A stretch of 64,000 nt of DNA from an uncultured Collinsella sp. (GTDB lineage Bacteria > Actinomycetota > Coriobacteriia > Coriobacteriales > Coriobacteriaceae), in contig CALFDJ010000019.1 of the NCBI GenBank assembly GCA_937950325.1, positions 32,042 to 96,041 of the forward strand, read 5' to 3'. Both the position numbers and the translations under genes were made by a program. Below are positions 8,632 through 17,078 of this stretch, piece by piece. Numbering within the stretch: the stretch's first letter is position 1; each line of letters starts with the position of its first letter. The notes beneath the pieces are model-generated. The model was not told the origin of the DNA. It was given only the letters and a program-made list of their open reading frames with translations, and did not search any database.

Positions 8632-9507
8632 ATGGATTGCCCGGTCACCGCTCGTCCCACCGTTATCGTTATCTCCGACTCGCTCGGTGATACCGCTTGT
8701 GAGGTGGTGCTTGCGGCGTCCGGGCAATTTGATGAAGGGGCTTTTTGTGTTTTGCGCCTGCCTAAGGTGACTTCTGTGGAGCAGGTCAAGTCATTTGTGG
8801 GGCCGCGCGTCGATGCCGACCATCGCGATATCGCCGTGTTCCATACCATCGTCGACCCGGCGCTACGTGCTCGTGTGCTCGATTACCTGGGCATGCTGCA
8901 TATTCGCTCGGTCGACCTGATCGGCCCGACGCTCGCCGTGCTGTCGTCGCTCATCGGTGTACCGCCCAAGGGCGTTGCGGGCGTGATTCACAGGACCGAT
9001 GACCGCTATTTCCATCGTATCGAGGCCATGGAGTATTTCGTTGAGCACGATGACGGGCGCGGTTGCGACGATCTGTCGGGTGCCGATATCGTGCTGCTGG
9101 GCGTATCGCGCACGTCCAAGACGCCGCTGTCGATGTATCTGGCCTATCAAGGTTACAAGGTTGCCAATGTTCCTTTGGCCCATGGCATGGAGCCGCCCAA
9201 GTCGATTTACGAGGTCGACCCGATGCGCCTGTTCGGCCTGATTTCGACCGTCGATGTGATTTCCGAAATTCGTGATAGCCGCTTGGGCGATGACTACGCT
9301 CGTGCCGTTGCCGGCTCCTATGCCGAGCCCGAGAGCGTGCGCAGCGAGCTTGAGGAAGCCCGTGCCCTCATGAAGCGCCTGGGCTGCTTTGTGGTGCGTA
9401 CCGACGGCAAGGCCATCGAGGAAAGCGCTGCCGAGATCATTAGCCACTTGGAGGAAATCCAAGAAGCCCGTGCCCGCCGAGCCGCCCGTCGAACTCAACA
9501 AAAGTAG
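8632..9507 (+). CDS. Pyruvate,phosphate dikinase regulatory protein (DUF299 kinase/pyrophosphorylase)
   Basis: Bifunctional ADP-dependent kinase and Pi-dependent pyrophosphorylase that switches PPDK off and on by phosphorylating a Thr next to its catalytic His. 291 residues; the P-loop GVSRTSKTPLSMYLA near residue 157 and the N-terminal ISDSLGDTA motif are family signatures. Its substrate gene, ppdK, is immediately downstream, which supports the assignment over the related PEP-synthase regulator. ATG 8632 follows AAAAGGAG. Confidence 0.92.
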   Translation: MDCPVTARPTVIVISDSLGDTACEVVLAASGQFDEGAFCVLRLPKVTSVEQVKSFVGPRVDADHRDIAVFHTIVDPALRARVLDYLGMLHIRSVDLIGPTLAVLSSLIGVPPKGVAGVIHRTDDRYFHRIEAMEYFVEHDDGRGCDDLSGADIVLLGVSRTSKTPLSMYLAYQGYKVANVPLAHGMEPPKSIYEVDPMRLFGLISTVDVISEIRDSRLGDDYARAVAGSYAEPESVRSELEEARALMKRLGCFVVRTDGKAIEESAAEIISHLEEIQEARARRAARRTQQK

Positions 9508-9580
9508 CTACTTATGGTAAAGCGATTTAGCAAAAACATTGCATCTGACCTGTTTTTTTCTTGTAGTGGTATCTTCATAA

Positions 9581-9628
9581 GGTAACCACCTTTACCTACC
9601 GTTTACCGCCATATTTACCACGTTTACC
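9581..9628 (+). promoter_or_regulatory. Cluster of TTTACC repeats upstream of ppdK (candidate regulator binding site)
   Basis: TTTACC occurs at 9591, 9602, 9614 and 9623, preceded by GGTAACC at 9581, within an AT-rich part of the 243-nt gap before ppdK. Spacings of 11, 12 and 9 nt put the repeats roughly on one helix face. The cluster lies some 40-80 bp upstream of the TATAGT at 9670, where an activator would sit. The binding protein is unknown. Confidence 0.45.
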
Positions 9629-9669
9629 AACCCCCGCGTCCTCTGCGCAAGCCCGCTCAATGCCCGCCG

Positions 9670-9675
9670 TATAGT
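9670..9675 (+). promoter_or_regulatory. Possible -10 element of ppdK
   Basis: TATAGT 75 nt before the ppdK start, without a recognisable -35, which fits an activator-dependent promoter. It lies in the loop of a CCCGCCG / CGGCGGG inverted repeat (9663-9700). Confidence 0.4.
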
Positions 9676-9750
9676 ACCCTCACGGCTCGCATCCGGCGGG
9701 TCGATTCGTTACCACGGTCGTGCGCGAGAGCGCATGGAAGGGGAAGTATC

Positions 9751-12501
9751 GTGAGCGATTGCAAGAGGGTTTACCGTTTTGGAACCGACGCCCAGGGCAC
9801 CTGTGTCACCGAGGGCGACAAGTCCATGAACTTCGTGCTTGGCGGCAAGGGCGCTAACCTTGCCGAGATGAGCCGTATCGGCCTGCCGGTTCCCGGTGGC
9901 TTTACCATTACCTGCCAGACCTGTGTCGAGTACTCCGGTGCCGGCAACGTCTGGCCCGAAGGCGCACTCGATGAGATCGTTGCCGCCGAGGTAGACCTCG
10001 AGGCCCGCTGCGGCAAAAAGCTCGGCGACGCCTCCGATCCGCTGCTCGTGTCGGTTCGCTCGGGCGCTCCGTTCTCCATGCCCGGTATGATGGACACGGT
10101 CCTCAACCTGGGCCTCAACGACGACTCCGTTCAGGGCCTCATCGCCCAGACGCAAAATCCGCGTTTTGCCTGGGATAGCTATCGCCGCTTTATCCAGATG
10201 TTCTCCAACGTCGTTATGGGCGTTGACGCCGACCTGTTCGAGAACGCGCTGACCCAGGCACGCCTGGTCGCTGGCGTCCGCGTCGACTCCGAGCTTTCGG
10301 CCGAGGATCTGCAGGAGCTCGTCGAGACCTTCAAGGGGATCTTCTCCGAGAACGTCGAGGCCGCCCTGTACCCCGAGCTCGAGGTTGTCGATGGCAAGCC
10401 CGTCTTCCCGCACGACCCTGAGCTTCAGCTGCGTCTTGCCATCCAGGCCGTCTTTGGCAGCTGGATGAACGAGCGCGCCTGCATCTACCGCAAACAGCAC
10501 GGCATCTCCGACGAGCTCGGTACTGCCGTCAACGTTCAGGCCATGGCCTTTGGCAACAAGGGTGAGACCTCCGCGACCGGCGTCGCCTTTACGCGCAACC
10601 CGGCCGACGGCACTAAGGAGTTCTACGGCGACTTTCTGGTCAACGCCCAGGGCGAGGATGTCGTCGCCGGCATCCGCAACACCGAGCCCATCGCCGACCT
10701 CAAGACCACCCCGGGCCTCGAGTCCGCAGGTGAGGAGCTCGAGCACGTGTTCCTGACGCTCGAGGATCACTATCGCGACATGTGCGATATCGAGTTCACC
10801 ATCGAGCAGGGCAAGCTCTGGATGCTCCAGACCCGCGTGGGCAAACGTACCGCAACCGCCGCTCTGCGCATCGCCATCGAAATGGTCGAGGAGGGCCTGA
10901 TCACCCGCGAGGAGGCTGTGAACCGTATCGATCCCGCGCAACTCGACCAGCTCCTGCACCCGCAGTTTGACGCCTCCAAGAAGTACGAGGCGCTGGCCAG
11001 CGGTCTTAACGCCAGCCCCGGTGCCGCCGTGGGCGAGGTCGTGTTCTCGAGCGATGACGCCGTCGCGCGCGCCAACGAGGGTCACAAGGTCATTCTGGTT
11101 CGTTGGGAGACCAACCCCGATGACCTGAAGGGCATGGTCGCCGCCGAGGGCATCCTGACCAGCCACGGTGGCAAGACGAGCCATGCCGCCGTTATCGCCC
11201 GCGGCATGGGTACGCCCTGCGTCTGCGGCGTTGAACGCTTCCACATCGACGCCGCCGAGAAGGTCGTGCGCATCGAGGGCAGCGACCGCGTATTGCACGA
11301 GGGCGATGTCATCTCCATCGACGGCACCCAGGGCATCGTCGTCGACGGTCCCGTCGACCTGGTCTCCGCCGAGCTTACCGGCGACCTGGACACTATCCTG
11401 TCCTGGGCCGACGAGATTCGCCTGGACGAGACCGGCGGCCACGCCAACCATGTGCGCGTCAACGCCGACAATCCCGAGGATGCCGAGCTTGCCCTCGAGT
11501 TTGGCGCCGAGGCTATTGGCCTGTGCCGCACCGAGCACATGTTCCTGGGCGATCGCAAGAACATCATCCAGAGCTTTATCCTGTCTGACGATGAGGCCGT
11601 GAAGCAGCAGGCCCTGTCCGACCTGCTTAAGGTTCAGACCGAGGACTTCCTGGCGATGTTCAAGACCATGTCTGGTCGCGATGTGGTCGTCCGCCTGCTC
11701 GATCCGCCGCTTCATGAGTTCCTGGATAATCCTCGCGAGCTCGAGGTCGCCATCACCAAGAAGGAAGCCGCTGGCGCCAGCGAGGAAGAGCTTGCCGTCC
11801 TGCGCACCCGTCTGCGTCGTATCGACGGCATGGTCGAGTCGAACCCCATGCTCGGCCTACGCGGCGTGCGCCTGTCCGTCGTCTTTAGCGATCTGCCGCT
11901 CATGCAGGTCCGCGCCGTCGCCACGGCTGCTGCCCGCCTTATCAAGGAAGGCGTCGACCCGCGCCCCGAGATCATGGTTCCGCTCGTTTCCATCACGGCC
12001 GAGCATGTCCAGACCCGCGATGTTATCGAGCGCGTGATCGCCGAGGTTTCCGCCGAGGAGGGCGTCGAGCTCAATATTCCCGTGGGCACGATGCTCGAGC
12101 TGCCGCGCGCCTGCATGGTCGCCGACGAGATCGCGCAGCACGCCGATTTCTTCTGCTTTGGCACCAACGACCTCACGCAGACCACCTTCGGCTTCTCTCG
12201 TGACGATGCCGAGGCCAAGTTCATCCCGCTGTACATGCATAAGAAGATCTTGAAGGACAATCCCTTCGAGACCATCGACACGGCAGTACTCGAACTGGTG
12301 CGCATGGCTGTCGAGAAGGGCCGCGCCACCAACCCCGACATGCACTTTGGCGTGTGCGGCGAGCACGGCGGCGACCCCAAGTCCATCAAAGGCCTGTTTA
12401 ACGTGGCCGACGTGGACTACGTGTCCTGCTCGCCCTACCGCGTGCCCCTCGCACGCCTAGCTGCCGCTCAAGCCAAGCTCGAGGCCAAGCGTTCCGCCTA
12501 A
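9751..12501 (+). CDS. ppdK: Pyruvate,phosphate dikinase
   Basis: Reversibly converts PEP, AMP and PPi to pyruvate, ATP and Pi; in anaerobes it saves energy in glycolysis or supplies PEP. 916 residues in the order ATP-grasp domain (FVLGGKGANLAEM, SVRSGAPFSMPGMMDTVLN), swivelling His domain (LTSHGGKTSHAAVIARGMG with the catalytic His and the neighbouring regulated Thr), and the PEP/pyruvate TIM barrel (GLCRTEHMFLG, FGTNDLTQTTFGFSRDD, GVCGEHGGDP). The start is GTG 9751 behind GGAAGGGGAAG. Regulated by the upstream kinase/phosphorylase. Confidence 0.97.
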   Translation: MSDCKRVYRFGTDAQGTCVTEGDKSMNFVLGGKGANLAEMSRIGLPVPGGFTITCQTCVEYSGAGNVWPEGALDEIVAAEVDLEARCGKKLGDASDPLLVSVRSGAPFSMPGMMDTVLNLGLNDDSVQGLIAQTQNPRFAWDSYRRFIQMFSNVVMGVDADLFENALTQARLVAGVRVDSELSAEDLQELVETFKGIFSENVEAALYPELEVVDGKPVFPHDPELQLRLAIQAVFGSWMNERACIYRKQHGISDELGTAVNVQAMAFGNKGETSATGVAFTRNPADGTKEFYGDFLVNAQGEDVVAGIRNTEPIADLKTTPGLESAGEELEHVFLTLEDHYRDMCDIEFTIEQGKLWMLQTRVGKRTATAALRIAIEMVEEGLITREEAVNRIDPAQLDQLLHPQFDASKKYEALASGLNASPGAAVGEVVFSSDDAVARANEGHKVILVRWETNPDDLKGMVAAEGILTSHGGKTSHAAVIARGMGTPCVCGVERFHIDAAEKVVRIEGSDRVLHEGDVISIDGTQGIVVDGPVDLVSAELTGDLDTILSWADEIRLDETGGHANHVRVNADNPEDAELALEFGAEAIGLCRTEHMFLGDRKNIIQSFILSDDEAVKQQALSDLLKVQTEDFLAMFKTMSGRDVVVRLLDPPLHEFLDNPRELEVAITKKEAAGASEEELAVLRTRLRRIDGMVESNPMLGLRGVRLSVVFSDLPLMQVRAVATAAARLIKEGVDPRPEIMVPLVSITAEHVQTRDVIERVIAEVSAEEGVELNIPVGTMLELPRACMVADEIAQHADFFCFGTNDLTQTTFGFSRDDAEAKFIPLYMHKKILKDNPFETIDTAVLELVRMAVEKGRATNPDMHFGVCGEHGGDPKSIKGLFNVADVDYVSCSPYRVPLARLAAAQAKLEAKRSA

Positions 12502-12540
12502 CGTTTTGGGTTTAGACGCCTGGCGTAGCCCCCTTCATGT

Positions 12541-12566
12541 CGCCCGTCTCATTCGTGAGACGGGCG
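12541..12566 (+). terminator. Hairpin terminator after ppdK
   Basis: Perfect 11-bp stem CGCCCGTCTCA / TGAGACGGGCG with a TTCG tetraloop. The T-rich tract begins about 15 nt later (GTTTTGTCTTTTTG), so termination efficiency is uncertain. Confidence 0.65.
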
Positions 12567-12613
12567 GTTATCATGTGCGGGTTTTGTCTTTTTGTCTGCG
12601 TAAAAAATTGTTC

Positions 12614-12641
12614 TTGCAGCAGAAACCCGCGCGTGTATACT
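12614..12641 (+). promoter_or_regulatory. Promoter of rplS
   Basis: TTGCAG, 16-nt spacer, TATACT, 69 nt before the rplS ATG. The leader contains a small GTGCCG / CGGCAC inverted repeat before the ribosome site. Confidence 0.55.
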
Positions 12642-12710
12642 CGAATACGTTTGTTCAACTACGTGCCGGCCAAGGTGGTACGGCACCTCTAGAAGAGTAA
12701 GGAATTGCAC

Positions 12711-13052
12711 ATGGATTACATCCGCGCAATCGAGCGTCAGCAGATCCGCGAGGACATTCCTCAGGTTCGCGTCGCCGACAACGTCAAGGTTCACTACCGC
12801 ATTAAGGAAGGCGACCGCGAGCGCATCCAGGTCTTCCAGGGCGACGTCATCCGCATGGCCGGCGCCGGTGCCCGCGAGACCTTCACCGTCCGCAAGATGT
12901 CCTTCGGTGTCGGTGTTGAGCGTACCTTCCCGCTTCACAGCCCCAAGATCGCCAAGCTCGAGGTCGTTCGTCATGGTCGCGTCCGTCGCGCCAAGCTGTA
13001 CTACCTCCGCGACAAGGTGGGCAAGGCTGCTCGCATCCCCGAGAAGCGCTAA
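12711..13052 (+). CDS. rplS: 50S ribosomal protein L19
   Basis: L19 sits at the 30S-50S interface. 113 residues with signatures VRVADNVKVHYRIKEGDR, IQVFQGDVI and GVGVERTFPLHSPKI. ATG 12711 follows AAGGAATTGCAC; TTG 12705 is less likely. Here L19 is a single-gene unit rather than being attached to the rpsP-trmD operon as in E. coli. Confidence 0.96.
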   Translation: MDYIRAIERQQIREDIPQVRVADNVKVHYRIKEGDRERIQVFQGDVIRMAGAGARETFTVRKMSFGVGVERTFPLHSPKIAKLEVVRHGRVRRAKLYYLRDKVGKAARIPEKR

Positions 13053-13086
13053 GAAGATCGCAGCGTCTGTCCACTCGTTTGGACAC

Positions 13087-13116
13087 AAGGGTCACCTTCG
13101 GGTGGCCCTTCTTTTT
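13087..13116 (+). terminator. Rho-independent terminator after rplS
   Basis: AAGGGTCACC / GGTGGCCCTT stem (one G-U pair) with a TTCG loop, followed by CTTTTT. Confidence 0.9.
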
Positions 13117-13145
13117 ATCTGATTTGCATGCAAGGAGGGCCTGGT

Positions 13146-13934
13146 ATGGCCAATATGACGAGCTCGGTTTCGGCATCGCAGGTTGCCGGAGAGCTGGCGA
13201 GCGCAACGTTTGAGGAGATCCCCGCCCTCGTGGAGCATTATCGCGAGGACCCGCGCCAGCAGGTGATCAAGGCTTGCGAGCGTGCTCTTAAGCGCCATGC
13301 CAAGGAACTTGCCGAGCGCGAGCGCGTCAATGACATGTACGAGCTTATGCATGAGCTTGGCGGCGATGGGGTGGTCGTTGGTGTCGACGAGGTGGGTCGC
13401 GGCTCGGTGGCCGGTCCTTTGACGGTATGCGCTGTCTGCCTTCCTATGGAGCCGCGCGTCTGGGGCATCAACGATTCCAAAAAGCTCACGCCGGCGCGCC
13501 GCGAGTTGCTCTCAGTGAAGATTGCCGAGGTGGCGACGGCGATCGGTTTTTGCCATATCGCGCCTAAGGATATCGATGAGATGGGCATGGCCCGTGCTAT
13601 CCGTACCGCCGTTGCGGGCGCCGTGGCCGATACGGGGCTCGAGCCCGATTGCGTGCTTATGGATGGCAACCCCTTGGGCGCCGTTCCTAACGAGCGCGAT
13701 GTGGTGAAGGGCGATGCCAAGATCGCCTGCATCGCCGCGGCGTCCATCATGGCTAAGGTCACGCGTGACGAGATGATGGTCGAGTACGACGCCGAGTATC
13801 CCGAGTACCATCTGGCCGAGTCGAAGGGCTATGCGAGCCCCGAGCACATCGAGGCCATTCGAAAACATGGACTTTGTCCACTGCATCGTGTGAGCTTTTG
13901 CGGAAACTTTCTGCAGACTGAGCGCCTTTTCTAG
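13146..13934 (+). CDS. rnhB: Ribonuclease HII
   Basis: Removes ribonucleotides and RNA primers from RNA-DNA hybrids. The catalytic core starts near residue 79 with VVGVDEVGRGSVAGPL (first acidic pair), followed by NDSKKLTPARRE and later DGNPLG and GDAKIACIAAASIMAKVTRD. An N-terminal extension of about 75 residues, helix-rich, resembles the extension in Bacillus RnhB. ATG 13146 is preceded by AAGGAGG at ideal spacing; a start at 13128 would lie upstream of that ribosome site. Confidence 0.94.
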   Translation: MANMTSSVSASQVAGELASATFEEIPALVEHYREDPRQQVIKACERALKRHAKELAERERVNDMYELMHELGGDGVVVGVDEVGRGSVAGPLTVCAVCLPMEPRVWGINDSKKLTPARRELLSVKIAEVATAIGFCHIAPKDIDEMGMARAIRTAVAGAVADTGLEPDCVLMDGNPLGAVPNERDVVKGDAKIACIAAASIMAKVTRDEMMVEYDAEYPEYHLAESKGYASPEHIEAIRKHGLCPLHRVSFCGNFLQTERLF

Positions 13935-13983
13935 GTCAATTGTGGAGACAGGGACCTCTGGGGTTTTATAAACCTGCTGGTAG

Positions 13984-14025
13984 CGGGCCGTATGCAACAC
14001 CATTGTTGCGTACGGCCCGTTTTTT
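13984..14025 (+). terminator. Rho-independent terminator after rnhB
   Basis: Long stem CGGGCCGTATGCAACA paired with TGTTGCGTACGGCCCG (one T-G pair), short loop, then TTTTTT. It directly precedes the competence-box region. Confidence 0.93.
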
Positions 14026-14032
14026 GACGGCA

Positions 14033-14052
14033 TTTGGTCAGCTTTTGGTTAG
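14033..14052 (+). promoter_or_regulatory. Candidate competence-operon box, copy A (upstream of yraN-comM-dprA)
   Basis: TTTGGTCAGCTTTTGGTTAG contains two TTTGGT half-sites 11 bp apart. The same 20 bases, with two differences, occur at 43380-43399 upstream of comEA-comEC. The box is 71 nt before the yraN start and just after the rnhB terminator. The role as an activator site is inferred. Confidence 0.5.
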
Positions 14053-14123
14053 CTTCCGGTACTTACCCGCATGAAAGGTGCCCTCATCATCGGGGCACTG
14101 CAGTGTGCGGGAAAGGAGACCCC

Positions 14124-14609
14124 ATGAGTGCCGCAAGCAAAAAGAGCAAGACACAGCAGCTCAAGGAGCGTTGGGAAAACGGCGAGCTCGACTGCGGGGC
14201 GATGACGCCCGAGTTTATCAAGGGACTCAGTCCCCGCGAGCTGGGCATGCTGGGCGAGCTGATCACCATCGACTACTTTAACGAGCGCGGCTACACCTTG
14301 CTGGAGCAGGGTTATCGTTGCACCGAGGGCGAGGCTGATCTGGTGCTGCTCGATGAGCTCGACGATGTCGTGGTGATGGCCGAGGTCAAGACCAGACGCG
14401 TCGTACTGGATTGCAACACGCGGGTCTTTCCCGAGGAGGCCGTGGACGCCCAAAAGCAACGCCGCTACCGCCGCATCGCAAGCTGCTATCTCATGGAGCA
14501 TTATCCGCTCAAGGCGATCCGCTTCGATGCCGTGGGTGTCACCATTCGCGGCGGGCATATCGCCGAGATCGAGCATCAGTACAACGCGTTCGATTGGCAG
14601 GTGTCGTGA
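14124..14609 (+). CDS. yraN: YraN/UPF0102 family nuclease-fold protein
   Basis: 161 residues. The family has a restriction-endonuclease-like fold; the PD-(D/E)xK-type elements are visible as GEADLVL and AEVKTR, preceded by the conserved FNERGYTLLEQGYRC. Its exact role is not established, but it is commonly linked to comM and dprA, as here. ATG 14124 follows AAAGGAG. The stop overlaps the comM ATG (TGATG), implying translational coupling. Confidence 0.88.
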   Translation: MSAASKKSKTQQLKERWENGELDCGAMTPEFIKGLSPRELGMLGELITIDYFNERGYTLLEQGYRCTEGEADLVLLDELDDVVVMAEVKTRRVVLDCNTRVFPEEAVDAQKQRRYRRIASCYLMEHYPLKAIRFDAVGVTIRGGHIAEIEHQYNAFDWQVS

Positions 14610-16132
14610 TGGCGTTCGAGACGTTTGCCGTTCACGCGGCCTGCATCCGCGGCGTCGAGGCGATTCACGTCACGGTCGAGGTCTCGCTTGCCGGCGGCGT
14701 TCCGGGCATTCAGATGCTCGGCATCCCGAGTATGGAGGTGATGGAGTCGCGTGGTCGTATTCGCTGTGCGATGCGCTCCGCCGGGTTCGAGATCCCGCGC
14801 TCGGGCATTACGGTCAATCTGGCGCCCGGCGATATTCGCAAGACCGGTAGCGGCTTTGATCTGCCCATCGCCATCGCGGTCCTAGCGGCCGATGGTCAGA
14901 TTCCCCGCGACAACCTCGATCGCTGCCTTATCGCCGGCGAGCTCGGCTTGGACGGTACGGTGCTTCCTGTCAAAGGCGAGGTGGCGTTTCAGCTATTGGC
15001 TCGCGACATGGGGCTGTCTTTTATCGCCGGTAGGTCCGACCAGCATGTGCCACTCGCGGGCGTGGATTGCGGCTTTATCGCGCATCTGTCTCAGCTTGCT
15101 CACGGCATGGGCGATGCCGCACGGCACTACTTGGATTCCGAGGGTGTCGAGGCGACCTTTGAGCCCGAGCTCGACTATGCAGACGTGCTGGGGCAGGAAG
15201 TCGCTAAACGCGGCATGGCGCTTGCGGCGGCAGGAGAACTCGGCTTGCTCATGATCGGGTCTCCGGGATCGGGCAAGACGATGCTCGCACGCCGTATGAC
15301 CGGCATCCTGCCCGAGCTTTCCGTTGAGGATCAGCAGGAGGCGCTGTGCATCCATTCGGTTTTGGGTGAGAACATTGATGGCTTGTTGGCGGGGCACCGC
15401 CCCTTCCGCAGTCCCCACCACAGTATTTCGACCGCAGGCCTTATCGGCGGCGGGCGCCCGGTGCGCCCGGGTGAGATCAGCCTTGCTCATGGCGGCGTGC
15501 TCTTTTTGGACGAGCTTGCCGAGTTTCCCACCGGTGTGCTGCAGACGCTGCGTCAGCCCATCGAGCGCGGCTACGTGAGGATCGTACGCGTCGACGGGGC
15601 TTTTACCTTCCCGTCGCGCTTTCAGCTGCTGGCTGCGAGCAATCCCTGCCCCTGCGGCTTTTTGGGCGATCGCGAGGTACCGTGTCGCTGCTCGGCGGCG
15701 ATGGTCGAGCGCTATCGGTCTAAACTGCGCGGTCCTTTGGCCGACCGTATCGACATGATGATCGATGTGACCCGTCCCGACCCTCAAGTGATTATCGAGG
15801 GCGCAGAGGGTATGTCGTCGGCCGAGTTACGTGACTACGTTGTGCGCGGTCGCGCCTTTCGCGCTTGGCGCGAATCCCGCATGGACGATGCGGATGCCGA
15901 GGCCGAGGATGACGAGACACGGTCCATTGACGGCGTCGTTTCGACCTTCGAGCTCGATGATGCGGCGGAGAAGTGTGTGCTCGGCCTATCCAAACGCACG
16001 CATCTCACAGGGCGTGGCATCGTGCGCCTGGTTCGCATTGCGCGTACGATCGCAGATGTCGCCGAGAGCGAGCAGGTGACGCAGGACCACGTGCTCGAGG
16101 CGGCGATGTACCAGGGAAGGAGGGACCAATGA
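14609..16132 (+). CDS. comM: ComM/YifB family AAA+ ATPase (Mg-chelatase-like)
   Basis: 507 residues. ComM is a hexameric branch-migration helicase that extends heteroduplex during natural transformation. N-terminal Lon-like ChlI domain (SLAGGVPGIQMLGIPSMEV, LAPGDIRKTGSGFDLPIA), Walker A GSPGSGKTMLARR near residue 217, FRSPHHSIS, Walker B GGVLFLDELAEF and the Cys-rich NPCPCGFLGD motif follow in order. The true start is ATG 14609 inside the yraN stop; longer frames reach back into yraN and are not real. Confidence 0.94.
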   Translation: MAFETFAVHAACIRGVEAIHVTVEVSLAGGVPGIQMLGIPSMEVMESRGRIRCAMRSAGFEIPRSGITVNLAPGDIRKTGSGFDLPIAIAVLAADGQIPRDNLDRCLIAGELGLDGTVLPVKGEVAFQLLARDMGLSFIAGRSDQHVPLAGVDCGFIAHLSQLAHGMGDAARHYLDSEGVEATFEPELDYADVLGQEVAKRGMALAAAGELGLLMIGSPGSGKTMLARRMTGILPELSVEDQQEALCIHSVLGENIDGLLAGHRPFRSPHHSISTAGLIGGGRPVRPGEISLAHGGVLFLDELAEFPTGVLQTLRQPIERGYVRIVRVDGAFTFPSRFQLLAASNPCPCGFLGDREVPCRCSAAMVERYRSKLRGPLADRIDMMIDVTRPDPQVIIEGAEGMSSAELRDYVVRGRAFRAWRESRMDDADAEAEDDETRSIDGVVSTFELDDAAEKCVLGLSKRTHLTGRGIVRLVRIARTIADVAESEQVTQDHVLEAAMYQGRRDQ

Positions 16133-17064
16133 TGGCCGAGGGGACCTTCGAGCTGCATCCAGGTGATGCGTTGTATCCCGAGACCGTTTTGGAGCTTTCT
16201 GATATACCCCAGACGCTTTATGTGCGCGGCAACCCCGAGGTGCTTTCGACACCCGCGCTCTCCATCATCGGCGCGCGCAAGGCCTCGCCGTATGGTCTTG
16301 CCGTGGCAGAGCTTGCGGCAAAGGTTGCAGTCGAGGCGGGAGTGATGGTAGTTTCGGGCGGCGCGGTCGGTTGTGACCAAGCCTCGGGTTGGGCTGCGGT
16401 CAACGCCGGCGGCAAACACGTCGTGGTGCTGGGGACGGGCGTCGACGTGGTCTACCCGCGTTCGAGCGCGGGGCTTATTACTCGCACGCTCGATACGGGT
16501 GGCGCGGTCGTGTCGATCTCTCCGTGGGGCATGGGTCCGCGCAAGTTTGCCTTTCCGCGCCGCAATCGCGTGATCGCGGCCCTGTCGCAAGCCCTCTTTG
16601 TATCCGAGGCAGGTATGCCTTCCGGGACGTTTTCTACAGCCGAGGCTGCTATGGATTTGGGGCGCGAACTTCTTGCCGTGCCGGGGTCGATCCTATCGCC
16701 CGAGTCGCGTGGCACGAATTACCTCATTGCGAACGGTGCCTGCTGCATCGTCGACGAGGAATCTATCGAGATGGCTATCTCACGCATCTACGGAACCCTG
16801 CGCTACTCGCGCCCCGATGCTCCCGGCATTGCCGACCTGGATCCAACGCAGCAGACCGTGATGCATGCGCTCATCGCCTCTCCGCTCAAGGTCGACGACA
16901 TCGCGGCGCTCGTCTCGCTCGATGCTGTCGGCGTACTCAAACTCTTGGGTTCGCTTGAACTCGAGGGTCTTATCGAGCGCATGATGGATGGAAGGTATGC
17001 GCCCTCCAAGTTTGCCCTTCACGCCCAGACACCCTTCGGTCACAATGGAAAACGTGTCAATTAG
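16129..17064 (+). CDS. dprA: DNA-processing protein DprA
   Basis: DprA protects incoming single-stranded DNA and loads RecA onto it. 311 residues: the Rossmann-like domain shows SIIGARKASPYG, VVSGGAVGCDQASGWAA, LGTGVDVVYP and FPRRNRVIAALSQAL; a C-terminal winged-helix segment (about residues 242-295) carries DDIAALVSLDAVGVLKLLGSLE. The N-terminal SAM-like domain found in some DprA proteins is lacking. ATG 16129 or 16132 follows GGAAGGAGGG and overlaps the comM stop. Confidence 0.93.
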   Translation: MMAEGTFELHPGDALYPETVLELSDIPQTLYVRGNPEVLSTPALSIIGARKASPYGLAVAELAAKVAVEAGVMVVSGGAVGCDQASGWAAVNAGGKHVVVLGTGVDVVYPRSSAGLITRTLDTGGAVVSISPWGMGPRKFAFPRRNRVIAALSQALFVSEAGMPSGTFSTAEAAMDLGRELLAVPGSILSPESRGTNYLIANGACCIVDEESIEMAISRIYGTLRYSRPDAPGIADLDPTQQTVMHALIASPLKVDDIAALVSLDAVGVLKLLGSLELEGLIERMMDGRYAPSKFALHAQTPFGHNGKRVN

Positions 17065-17078
17065 AAAGGTGTTTGCAG

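Noticed and set aside
5595..8849. Open frame of 1084 codons on the minus strand opposite glyQ-glyS
   Set aside because: It mirrors the high-GC third-position pattern of glyQS; its translation is low-complexity Leu/Gly/Val/Asp-rich with no recognisable domain.
9709..11715. Minus-strand frame of 668 codons opposite ppdK
   Set aside because: Antisense shadow of a clear ppdK; composition typical of reversed GC-rich coding DNA.
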